A stretch of DNA of 6,327 nt. It comes from JBBTVP01 sp038063175. GTDB taxonomy: Bacteria; Patescibacteriota; Minisyncoccia; UBA6257; 1-14-0-10-40-38. A program made the position numbers and the translations under genes. Positions within the stretch are counted from its first letter, which is position 1; every line of letters begins with the position of its first letter. The stretch spans positions 1 to 6,327 of the forward strand of contig JBBTVP010000010.1 in the NCBI GenBank assembly GCA_038063175.1, in the 5' to 3' direction. Positions 1-4,561 of the stretch are shown piece by piece. Below the pieces are notes generated by a model, which was not told the origin of the DNA, ran no database searches, and was given only the letters and a program-made list of their open reading frames with translations.

Positions 1-1071
1 GATGACAGCAAAGTGAAAAACGAACTGACTGCCGAGGGAGTGCTCCTCGAGGGGTACGGCGGGAACGTGAGTGTGCAGGGAGTCTCCGGAAAAACCGGAG
101 CGGGAATTTCTGAACTTCTTGACACTATTCTTCTGACCGCAGAACTCTCGGAACTTACTTGCGACCTTTCAAAACCGGGCGAAGGGGTCATTCTCGAAGC
201 AAAGATTGACGGTCGTCGGGGGATTGTTGCGACCGGAATCGTGAAAGACGGAACGCTCCGCGTCGGCGACAAGCTCGTTTCCGGAGCGGCAGCAGGGAAA
301 GTGAAGGGACTCGAGAATTTTTTAGGAGAGCGGATTCGCGAGGCAATACCTTCTTCGCCGGTACGCATCAGCGGGTTCGAAGAACTTCCGGTGATCGGTG
401 AAAAATTCCTGGTAGGGGGAACGTCTTCAGGAGCGGTGAAGGGGAAAAACAGCGCGGCGAAAGCTGCGGTTGCTGGTGGTCCCGAGGAAGGTACCACGCT
501 CGTACTTATCCTAAAAGCCGACGTAGCAGGTTCACTTGAAACCCTCTCGCAAATCATCACTAATCTCCCAAAGCCGGACGAGGTGAAGGTAAAAATAGTT
601 TTTGAAGCAGTGGGAGAGATTACCGACGGTGATGTGCAGCTCGCGATTTCAGTGGGTGGTATTATCATCGGGTTTCGGGTGACGCAGACGAAAGCCGCGG
701 CACAGCTCGCGGAAGTGCACGGGATTCCAATCGTCACTTCGGAAATTGTCTATGAGCTTGTGAAAACCGTGGAGGATCGCTTCAAGGTGCTCGATCGCGC
801 AAAGGCAAAAGGGGAGATGGAGATTTTGGCGCTTTTCGGGAAAAAGGGAGCAACCGACCAGGTGATCGGAGGAAAAGTGATCTTGGGGGGTATCCCGGCG
901 AATGCGGTGCTCGAAGTCGTGAGGCGTAATGTGCCGATAGGGAGCGGCAAGATTTTGAATCTCCAGAGCGGCCGAAAAGATGTGAAAGAACTTCCCGCGG
1001 GGAATGAGGGAGGGCTTCTGTTTTCCTCTGAAACACAGATTCGAGTGGGGGATCACCTTATTTTGCGCTAG
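1..1071 (+). CDS. infB: Translation initiation factor IF-2, C-terminal part (5' end outside window)
   Basis: IF-2 is the GTPase that brings initiator tRNA to the 30S subunit and promotes 50S joining. The frame is open from base 1, so the gene starts upstream; 356 residues are visible. The fragment begins just after the expected NKxD motif and shows the G5 motif as SGKTG (visible residues 29-33; usually SAKTG). Domain II follows, with DGRRGIVATGIVKDGTLRVGD, then a linker rich in Ala, Gly and Lys at about 138-158. Domain III has LKADVAGSLETL, and EAVGEITDGDVQLA matches the usual GVGxITexDV stretch. The C-terminal initiator-tRNA-binding barrel runs to about 356 and ends in VGDHLILR. This layout is diagnostic of IF-2. 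The stop is TAG and rbfA follows after 33 bp, a common bacterial order. I see no damage. The GTG at 13 is an internal codon, not a start. Confidence 0.96.
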   Translation, partial: DDSKVKNELTAEGVLLEGYGGNVSVQGVSGKTGAGISELLDTILLTAELSELTCDLSKPGEGVILEAKIDGRRGIVATGIVKDGTLRVGDKLVSGAAAGKVKGLENFLGERIREAIPSSPVRISGFEELPVIGEKFLVGGTSSGAVKGKNSAAKAAVAGGPEEGTTLVLILKADVAGSLETLSQIITNLPKPDEVKVKIVFEAVGEITDGDVQLAISVGGIIIGFRVTQTKAAAQLAEVHGIPIVTSEIVYELVKTVEDRFKVLDRAKAKGEMEILALFGKKGATDQVIGGKVILGGIPANAVLEVVRRNVPIGSGKILNLQSGRKDVKELPAGNEGGLLFSSETQIRVGDHLILR

Positions 1072-1104
1072 GGGATAGTGGAATGGTAAATGTAGAATGG
1101 CGCC

Positions 1105-1458
1105 ATGAAGCATTTTCGCCGGGATCGAATGTCAAGCTTAATCCGGGAACTCCTTTCGCAGATGATTTTGCGGGATATCGAGTTACCTGGTGCCTTGATT
1201 ACGATCATCGAAGTTGAGGTTTCAGAAAAACTTGACCGGGCGGTAGTGAATGTGAGCGTGATTCCCTCGAAGCAGGCGAAGGTAGCACTGAAGCTTCTTA
1301 CGGCAAAGGCGGGGGAGTTCCAGCACGCCCTCATCCGCAAGATGAATGTAAGACCCGTGCCACGAATTTCATTCGAAATCGACCATGGCCCAGAAAAAGC
1401 GGCGACGATCGAGAAGCTCCTCATTGAGAGCGATTTAGGAACTCACGAAGAACAATAG
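1105..1458 (+). CDS. rbfA: Ribosome-binding factor A, 30S maturation factor
   Basis: RbfA is a small KH-fold protein that binds the 30S subunit and helps mature the 5' end of 16S rRNA. The 117-residue product has the family pattern: basic N-terminus with RMSSLIRELLSQMIL, then ITIIEVEVSEKLDRAVVNVSV (the first strands, as in 'VTVTDVEVSSDLKHAKVYVSV'), an Ala/Lys-rich helix, RKMNVRPVPRISFEID (as in the usual LRxxPxLxFxxD) and a final helix with IEKLL. Length is normal for the family. The ATG was chosen because the homologous N-terminus begins there and the gap to infB is short. No Shine-Dalgarno sequence precedes it, so translation may be coupled to infB or use another route. Co-transcription with infB is likely from the 33-bp spacing. 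The identification comes from family pattern recognition, not a search. Confidence 0.92.
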   Translation: MKHFRRDRMSSLIRELLSQMILRDIELPGALITIIEVEVSEKLDRAVVNVSVIPSKQAKVALKLLTAKAGEFQHALIRKMNVRPVPRISFEIDHGPEKAATIEKLLIESDLGTHEEQ

Positions 1459-1481
1459 AACCAACCGAATTACTGGAGGAA

Positions 1482-1510
1482 TTGAAAAAACGTCTGCACG
1501 TGATAATAAT
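1482..1510 (+). promoter_or_regulatory. Probable sigma-70-type promoter for the tRNA-Cys/tRNA-Leu unit
   Basis: TTGAAA at 1482-1487, a 17-bp spacer and AATAAT at 1505-1510 lie just upstream of tRNA-Cys. The predicted start, near 1517, is about 10 nt before the mature tRNA. The spacing and position fit a tRNA promoter. The AT-rich -10 area also offers TAATAA one base earlier, so the exact hexamer is uncertain. Confidence 0.6.
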
Positions 1511-1526
1511 ATTAGAGTAAGCAAAA

Positions 1527-1598
1527 GGCGGCATGGCGAAGGGGTAACGCAGCTGTCTGCAAAACAGCTATGCGCCGGTTCGAGTCCGGCTGCCGCCT
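1527..1598 (+). tRNA. tRNA-Cys (anticodon GCA)
   Basis: A complete cloverleaf is visible. The acceptor stem pairs GGCGGCA (1527-1533) with TGCCGCC (1591-1597). The anticodon stem pairs GCTGT (1552-1556) with ACAGC (1564-1568) around the loop CTGCAAA, giving anticodon GCA. The T-stem pairs GCCGG with CCGGC around TTCGAGT. The discriminator base is U (1598), the identity base expected for cysteine tRNA. The following bases are CAA, so the 3' CCA is not encoded and must be added after transcription. Confidence 0.97.
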
Positions 1599-1601
1599 CA
1601 A

Positions 1602-1621
1602 ACTAGTCCTTTGTGACTAGT
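1602..1621 (+). other. Seven-bp hairpin between the two tRNA genes
   Basis: ACTAGTC (1602-1608) pairs perfectly with GACTAGT (1615-1621) around a 6-nt loop, and AGTTATTTT follows. It is AT-rich with a broken T-run, so it could be a weak terminator after tRNA-Cys or a processing signal in a tRNA-Cys/tRNA-Leu precursor. No separate promoter is seen for tRNA-Leu, which favours read-through. Confidence 0.45.
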
Positions 1622-1633
1622 AGTTATTTTAAA

Positions 1634-1716
1634 GCCCGGGTGGAGGAATGGCAGACTCGGCAGACTTAAGATCTGCTGTCCGCAAGGACGTGTCGGTTCG
1701 AGTCCGACCCCGGGCA
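1634..1716 (+). tRNA. tRNA-Leu (anticodon UAA)
   Basis: This is a class II tRNA. The acceptor pairs GCCCGGG (1634-1640) with CCCGGGC (1709-1715). The anticodon stem pairs GCAGA (1660-1664) with TCTGC (1672-1676) around CTTAAGA, giving anticodon TAA. A long variable arm (TGTCC, GCAA, GGACG) follows, then T-stem GTCGG/CCGAC with loop TTCGAGT. The discriminator is A1716, as expected for leucine. The next bases are CCG, so CCA is not fully encoded. Confidence 0.97.
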
Positions 1717-1741
1717 CCGTGATGTGGTAATATCTTTCCAT

Positions 1742-2095
1742 ATGCACATTCTTCGGAATCTTTTTGTATTCACCAGATTGCGAAAGTGGTTATTTTCTCT
1801 ACTTACGATTATTGTTTTTCTGCCAATACTCTTCATTATGAGCGGACAGATGATTTCTCTCTCGGTTATCCCCGCGTTTTTGGAAAACATCCTATTCTTC
1901 GTATTTCTTTTTTGGGTGAATGCTCTCATCCTCATACTCTATTCGTTATTCAATCTTCCACTTACTACTCCTCTTTGGCGAATCAGCGAATTCGGCGCTG
2001 ATCCAACCATCTATGGCTGGATAGTTATTTCACTATTCTGGCTCCTCGTTGCGTTTTTTCTTTCTTGGTTTGGGAACTTAAAAGTGGATCGATAG
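1742..2095 (+). CDS. Small membrane protein, three predicted transmembrane helices, function unknown
   Basis: The 117-residue product has three strongly hydrophobic segments at about residues 17-34, 48-72 and 91-111. A basic N-terminus (RNLFVFTRLRK) suggests it is cytoplasmic, and the protein ends in a short polar tail, GNLKVDR. I do not recognise a family. The ATG at 1742 is preferred. A GTG at 1724 in the same frame would start 7 nt after the tRNA-Leu gene and add six residues, but neither start has a ribosome binding site. With only 25 bp between tRNA-Leu and the ATG and no promoter seen there, the gene is probably transcribed with the tRNAs. Phe, Leu and Ile content and codon use look like a real gene rather than a shadow frame. 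A role in envelope or transport assembly would be a guess. Confidence 0.7.
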   Translation: MHILRNLFVFTRLRKWLFSLLTIIVFLPILFIMSGQMISLSVIPAFLENILFFVFLFWVNALILILYSLFNLPLTTPLWRISEFGADPTIYGWIVISLFWLLVAFFLSWFGNLKVDR

Positions 2096-2125
2096 CCGTC
2101 GTTTGCATTGTGGATAAATAATCTA

Positions 2126-2154
2126 TTGAAGAAAATTTTCATTTTTCATATCCT
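2126..2154 (+). promoter_or_regulatory. Probable sigma-70-type promoter of the putative structured RNA
   Basis: TTGAAG at 2126-2131, a 17-bp AT-rich spacer and TATCCT at 2149-2154 form a well-spaced promoter. The predicted start is near 2161, where AT-rich DNA changes abruptly to GC-rich, highly self-complementary sequence. It is the best + strand promoter between the membrane protein gene and the terminator at 2364. Confidence 0.55.
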
Positions 2155-2160
2155 TAGGAA

Positions 2161-2403
2161 AGTCGCAGGTGCTTTTTGCAAATCCATTCCGGAGTGCTGG
2201 GCTCCTGCTACTGTTCTCCAGCAGAAAGGACTCGCACCTATGAATGGCCGTTTCTTGTCTCGTGCCCGATGGAAACTGGAACCTCTCCAGCAGACTGCGG
2301 GGGTGACATCGCCGGCCGCGAACCTGACCTAGCATCGCTAGCACTAGGCACGTTCGCCAACCAAGCCCACCGCACCTCACGAGGAACGGTGGGCTGATTT
2401 TTT
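2161..2403 (+). ncRNA. Putative stand-alone structured RNA with nested pseudoknot, family not recognised
   Basis: About 240 nt lie between a well-spaced promoter and a strong intrinsic terminator. No frame on either strand gives a convincing protein. The pairings read by eye fit one fold at the 5' end. AGGTGC (2167-2172) pairs with GCACCT (2234-2239). Inside it, GAGT-GCTGG (2192-2200) pairs with CCAGC (2218-2222) and ACTC (2230-2233), leaving the bulge AGAAAGG. CCATTC (2184-2189), in the loop, pairs with GAATGG (2242-2247) just outside, making a pseudoknot. Further hairpins are CTGGA/TCCAG (2276-2290), GGTG/CGCC (2302-2313) and CCTAG/CTAGG (2328-2348), followed by the terminator. I looked for hallmarks of RNase P RNA, SRP RNA and tmRNA and did not find them. 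The next gene downstream is on the opposite strand, so a riboswitch role is unlikely and an independent RNA is more likely. AGGTGC could instead pair with GCACCT inside the terminator loop (2372-2377). Confidence 0.5.
2364..2403 (+). terminator. Strong intrinsic terminator of the putative RNA
   Basis: AGCCCACCG (2364-2372) pairs perfectly with CGGTGGGCT (2387-2395). An inner CCTC/GAGG stem caps it, and a T-run (2398-2403) follows two bases later. The T-run is on the + side only, so it ends + transcription. Confidence 0.85.
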
Positions 2404-2409
2404 GAGCAA

Positions 2410-2439
2410 CCAAAAACCCGCCGATGAGGCGGGTTTTGG
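2410..2439 (-). terminator. Intrinsic terminator of the 3D-domain gene
   Basis: On the minus strand, 11 nt after the stop codon of the 3D gene, CCAAAACCCGCC pairs with GGCGGGTTTTTGG around TCATC, with one bulged base. The T-run is part of the 3' arm. The near-symmetric form means it may also act on + transcripts that pass the terminator at 2364-2403, so two convergent units are insulated here. Confidence 0.8.
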
Positions 2440-2450
2440 AATGTTACTCT

Positions 2451-2885
2451 CTATCCTTCGAATACAACCACCGTTGCCTTCCGAAGTCCGAATTGCTTCG
2501 CGAGTTCTCGGTCAGCGAACCAGATGTCGATGCGGTCGTTGAAGCGCTGGTGCATCCGGTCTTCGACTACGAAGACCTTGTTACCGAAGAGTTTCGGAAT
2601 CTGAATCTTCGTACCGATTGGAAGGAAGTTTGCGGCAACCACTCCATCACGGACTGAAGTGTTCGACGCGGTGAGGAATGGAGTATCGTCGGTTTGGTCA
2701 ACGGTCGAGGAATATCCGGTAAGTGTTGCGGTGATGGTCTTTCGGTCAGTCTCAAACGGAGTTTCCGCGATGACCGAGACGAGCTCCGCGAGATATTCAT
2801 GGGGTGGATTCACTGCGCCTGTGGGAGCAGCGGCAATCGCAACCTGTATCGCACCGATGATAATTGAGATAATGCTTGATTTCAT
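2451..2885 (-). CDS. Secreted or membrane-anchored 3D-domain protein
   Basis: The 3D domain is named for three conserved aspartates and has a double-psi beta-barrel related to the lytic transglycosylase MltA, so a cell-wall role is the usual inference. The 144-residue product starts with a hydrophobic signal or anchor (residues 3-24, SIISIIIGAIQVAIAAAP). The domain occupies about 49-142: TGYSSTVDQTDDTPFLTAS, then DGVVAANFLPIGTKI, then VFVVEDRMHQRFNDRIDIWF. The Asp-rich DQTDD, EDRM and DRIDIW elements are present and the C-terminal LRKATVVVFE strand is intact. The ATG at 2885 is preferred over the upstream TTG at 2906, because the TTG reading would place the terminator T-run next to the start and add seven polar residues before the signal. 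There is no Shine-Dalgarno sequence. A terminator hairpin lies in its leader (see that entry). Standalone short 3D proteins of this kind are frequent in Patescibacteria (recalled, not searched). Confidence 0.85.
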   Translation of the reverse strand: MKSSIISIIIGAIQVAIAAAPTGAVNPPHEYLAELVSVIAETPFETDRKTITATLTGYSSTVDQTDDTPFLTASNTSVRDGVVAANFLPIGTKIQIPKLFGNKVFVVEDRMHQRFNDRIDIWFADRELAKQFGLRKATVVVFEG

Positions 2886-2904
2886 GGGTTTGGATTTGGC
2901 TAAC

Positions 2905-2924
2905 AAAAAACCCCGTTTCCGGGG
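2905..2924 (-). terminator. Terminator hairpin inside the leader of the 3D-domain gene
   Basis: On the minus strand CCCCG and CGGGG pair around GAAA and are followed at once by TTTTTT. This is a textbook intrinsic terminator oriented to stop transcription from the promoter at 2995-2968, about 20 nt before the ATG at 2885. Its T-run ends close to where the ribosome would land. It is either an attenuator controlling the 3D gene or the end of a very short leader RNA. Confidence 0.75.
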
Positions 2925-2967
2925 ACTACAGTAAATCGACGTTTTCTAGCTATTCAGTTGTACACCC

Positions 2968-2995
2968 AGTATAGCTGGTCGAAGGCAAAAGTCAA
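2968..2995 (-). promoter_or_regulatory. Sigma-70-type promoter of the 3D-domain gene
   Basis: On the minus strand TTGACT (2995-2990), a 16-bp spacer and TATACT (2973-2968) are near consensus. The predicted start near 2961 gives a leader of about 75 nt that contains the terminator hairpin at 2905-2924. The left arm of the inverted repeat (3001-3015) lies directly upstream of the -35 hexamer, a typical activator or repressor position. Confidence 0.75.
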
Positions 2996-3127
2996 CCCCC
3001 ACACCAATCAGAGATCGATTTTCGCCTTATTTTAAGCCATTTTATAAGGTTTTGGCACATGTGCGTAGTGTCATGGGAAGCCATTCTTTTGCGCTAATCT
3101 CTGATTGGTGTGCGGGGTCAAGCTTTT
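2987..3127. repeat. Inverted-repeat element between divergent promoters
   Basis: ACACCAATCAGAGAT (3001-3015) is repeated perfectly inverted at 3097-3111. Less perfect complementarity extends outward through C-rich/G-rich blocks to AAAAG (2987-2991) and CTTTT (3123-3127), giving arms of about 30 bp around an 81-bp centre. The centre holds a CCTTAT/ATAAGG hairpin (3025-3049) and the palindrome GCACATGTGC (3055-3064). No open frame is present. It could be a pair of regulator sites serving both promoters, or a small MITE-like element. No clear target-site duplication is seen. This element, the two promoters and the leader hairpin account for the gene-free stretch 2886-3191. Confidence 0.7.
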
Positions 3128-3139
3128 TAGCAAAAACCC

Positions 3140-3167
3140 TTGAAAGATGCTGAATTCTCTATATAGT
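3140..3167 (+). promoter_or_regulatory. Sigma-70-type promoter of tRNA-Arg
   Basis: TTGAAA (3140-3145), a 16-bp spacer and TATAGT (3162-3167) lie 24 bp upstream of the mature tRNA-Arg 5' end. The predicted start is near 3174, giving a short 5' leader for RNase P removal. It is divergent from the promoter of the 3D gene. Confidence 0.7.
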
Positions 3168-3191
3168 TCATGGGGAAAGCCGTAGTTTTCT

Positions 3192-3266
3192 GCGCTCGTA
3201 GTGAAATGGATATCACGCGAGGCTTCGAACCTCGAAGTCCAGGTTCAATTCCTGGCGAGCGCACCA
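3192..3266 (+). tRNA. tRNA-Arg (anticodon UCG), CCA encoded
   Basis: The acceptor pairs GCGCTCG (3192-3198) with CGAGCGC (3256-3262). The D-stem is GTGA/TCAC. The anticodon stem pairs CGAGG (3218-3222) with CCTCG (3230-3234) around CTTCGAA, giving TCG. The T-stem is CCAGG/CCTGG with loop TTCAATT. The discriminator is A3263 and the 3' CCA (3264-3266) is encoded, unlike in the two tRNAs upstream. The minus-strand open frame crossing it is the read-through tail of the broken GAF gene. Confidence 0.97.
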
Positions 3267-3292
3267 TTTAGGAAATTGCAAGTTTGAGATAG

Positions 3293-3335
3293 CCGCCTCG
3301 CTTCGCTCGGCAACCCCGAAAAGAAAAATGTCTCT
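3293..3335 (-). repeat. Dispersed 43-bp repeat, copy 1 ('AERSEA' repeat)
   Basis: Read on the minus strand, this begins AGAGACATTTTTCTTTT and ends GCCGAGCGAAGCGAGGCGG. It matches 4850-4891 with one substitution and one indel. The GC-rich part is itself imperfectly palindromic (CCGCCTCGCTTCGCTCGG). Translated in one frame it gives GVAERSEA. Here it sits at the point where similarity to a GAF domain stops, so it marks a junction. Confidence 0.85.
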
Positions 3336-3546
3336 CGGGCCTTCTTTGTCCGTAAGACCCTGCACTGATTTAAACCATTCGTGGCCTTTGTCCACCAGCG
3401 TAATGGTGGAGATCGGCACAGAGAATCTGGCAACCGCCTCTCTCGTGATGCGGTCAATTCTTTCTTCCGATGCCGTATCCAATAATTTCAGACCTTCAAG
3501 AGCACACGCGCTCTTTATCATTCAAGGGAATAGGTGCTTTTTGCAT
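3328..3546 (-). pseudogene. Broken N-terminal GAF-domain gene (frameshifted and 3'-truncated)
   Basis: GAF domains bind small ligands in signalling proteins. From an ATG at 3546 the minus strand reads MQKAPIPLNDKERV, which resembles the start of many GAF-containing proteins (P-x-N-E-x-x-R-L). That frame hits TGA at 3498. From about 3503 the +1 frame continues with ALEGLKLLDTASEERIDRIT, then FSVPISTITLVDKGHEWFKS and LTDKEGPRD. These match the family pattern LLDTPPEERFDRIT, VPIALVSLVD, QWFKS and TPRD. A one-base insertion or two-base deletion near 3504 joins the two parts. Similarity ends at about 3330, where the dispersed 43-bp repeat begins. Beyond it the frame only reads through the repeat and tRNA-Arg to a stop at 3213. 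More than half of a normal GAF domain, including its ligand pocket, is missing. It lies 34 bp downstream of the surface-protein gene on the same strand. I am fairly sure of the GAF assignment and of the break. The exact frameshift site is approximate. Confidence 0.75.
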
Positions 3547-3580
3547 AGCTAGATGGTGAAATTACTTGGGGATGGTATGT

Positions 3581-4495
3581 TTACATTCCCATTGCGAAGA
3601 AGTTCATTGTTTTAAGGGTTACGTCGTTTGCTCCTGTAAGATTACCGAATTGAAGCGTTAAAATATCGTTAGTCGATAACGTTACTGCAACGTGCATTGC
3701 GGTACTTTGAGTATCAGCTGTTGTCGTCATTTTCTGAATTACTTTTGAGGCAGCCACCGTCGTGCCATTTTTAGCAATGCCTACCACAAATGAATCATTA
3801 TTGTTTGTCGGAGTTACGCTAAAAGTCAGAGCGATATGGAAAGCTTTTGTCACTGTTCCCGTATATCGTAGAGTTCCATTATTAGAACCACCATTATCGA
3901 AATCCATAGCAACCGCGCTGTTAAATGTCGTGGCAGGTGTCGCCGTTGCCATATTTGTAGTTCCATCTGAAGTTCCTGTAATATCCACGGCTGTGCCAGT
4001 GGTATTAAAGTAAGATACTTCACCCATCGGAACCATAAGTCGTCCGATGGGTACTATATCGCCATGGAATGTGGACGTGGCAGTAGTTGAAGTTGCGGTT
4101 ATGTAATTCACAGTCGGCGACGTAGAGGCTGACAGCGCACCGGTACCGCCATTTGAATAGATCCAGCCTTGCCCGAACGTTGCTACTCCAGTACCACCGT
4201 TCGGGACCGTGAGCGCAGAGACTAGCGAGAGGATACCGGCAGCACTGAACGATGATGTTGCAGTCGCTCCGAAATATGCAGGCCCGTAGGCGGAAAATAA
4301 TGATGTTGAGGCATTGCCAAACGTAGCGAGACCGGTGTGTGCCGACGTGCCAGTTACACTTAAGTTTCCATCCGTTGATATGTTGCTACTTATCGTTGTC
4401 GCAGCTGTCGCGGCGACAGCGCTAAAAACAAGTCCTACAGCTATGGCAAGAACATAAAAACGAACATGGCTGATTAGGTCGCCCCCCCCGCACAT
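3581..4495 (-). CDS. Secreted low-complexity surface protein with phage-fibre/C1q-like C-terminal domain
   Basis: The 304-residue product has a signal peptide or anchor at about residues 11-32 (VRFYVLAIAVGLVFSAVAAT). Residues 33-147 are rich in Ala, Gly, Ser and Thr, with short beta-repeat units such as NLSVTGTSAHTGLATFG and ATATSSFSAAG, and two NGGTG motifs (99-103 and 115-119) like those of phage tail fibres. Residues 155-304 look like a separate beta-sandwich: GTLRYTGTVTKAFHIALTFS, then NNNDSFVVGIAKNGTTVAAS, then VTLSTNDILTLQFGN. These patterns are familiar from trimeric phage fibre and C1q/TNF-like heads. This supports a surface-displayed, perhaps trimeric, adhesin-like role (inference). 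Cys appears only at residue 2. The ATG at 4495 is the only obvious start. It is followed by a run of eight G (4489-4482), so the real start or frame near it is uncertain. No Shine-Dalgarno sequence and no clear terminator after the TAA are seen. Confidence 0.8.
   Translation of the reverse strand: MCGGGDLISHVRFYVLAIAVGLVFSAVAATAATTISSNISTDGNLSVTGTSAHTGLATFGNASTSLFSAYGPAYFGATATSSFSAAGILSLVSALTVPNGGTGVATFGQGWIYSNGGTGALSASTSPTVNYITATSTTATSTFHGDIVPIGRLMVPMGEVSYFNTTGTAVDITGTSDGTTNMATATPATTFNSAVAMDFDNGGSNNGTLRYTGTVTKAFHIALTFSVTPTNNNDSFVVGIAKNGTTVAASKVIQKMTTTADTQSTAMHVAVTLSTNDILTLQFGNLTGANDVTLKTMNFFAMGM
4482..4489 (-). repeat. G8 homopolymer tract in codons 3-5 of the surface-protein gene
   Basis: Eight consecutive G on the coding strand follow ATG TGC. 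Loss or gain of one G would put the ATG out of frame with the signal peptide. It could be a slippage-prone contingency tract or an assembly error. Confidence 0.8.
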
Positions 4496-4508
4496 TTGTG
4501 TCAGATTT

Positions 4509-4532
4509 CATGTATCAATACATGTATCAATA
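4509..4532. repeat. Tandem 12-bp direct repeat upstream of the surface-protein gene
   Basis: CATGTATCAATA occurs twice head to tail (4509-4520 and 4521-4532). It lies between the putative -10 element (4538-4533) and the ATG at 4495, so its copy number would change leader length or spacing. Confidence 0.9.
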
Positions 4533-4561
4533 ATTGTAGCACCGCGCAGGATTTTGAGCCA
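4533..4561 (-). promoter_or_regulatory. Possible promoter of the surface-protein gene
   Basis: On the minus strand TACAAT (4538-4533) is a good -10 hexamer. The -35 position 17 bp upstream reads TGGCTC (4561-4556) and is weak. The predicted start, near 4526, would lie within the tandem 12-bp repeat and give a leader of about 31 nt. Confidence 0.4.

Noticed and set aside
649..1113. Minus-strand open frames inside infB
   Set aside because: They are antisense to clear IF-2 coding sequence and have no family signature.
2161..2403. RNase P RNA, SRP RNA or tmRNA for the structured region
   Set aside because: The conserved RNase P GAGGAAAGTCC/ACAGAA elements, the SRP GGAAGCAGCC-type loop and the tmRNA 3' tRNA-like end are absent.
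2108..2413. Open frames on both strands through the putative RNA (74, 73 and 96 residues)
   Set aside because: None has a ribosome binding site or a recognisable motif, they end in the terminator, and composition follows RNA pairing instead of codons.
2424..2934. Plus-strand frames (77 and 91 residues) opposite the 3D gene
   Set aside because: They are antisense to a strong 3D-domain match; one runs into the leader terminator.
3213..3327. Tail of the minus frame after the GAF similarity (GVAERSEA... to a stop in the tRNA)
   Set aside because: It is read-through of the 43-bp repeat and the antisense of tRNA-Arg, not a protein domain.
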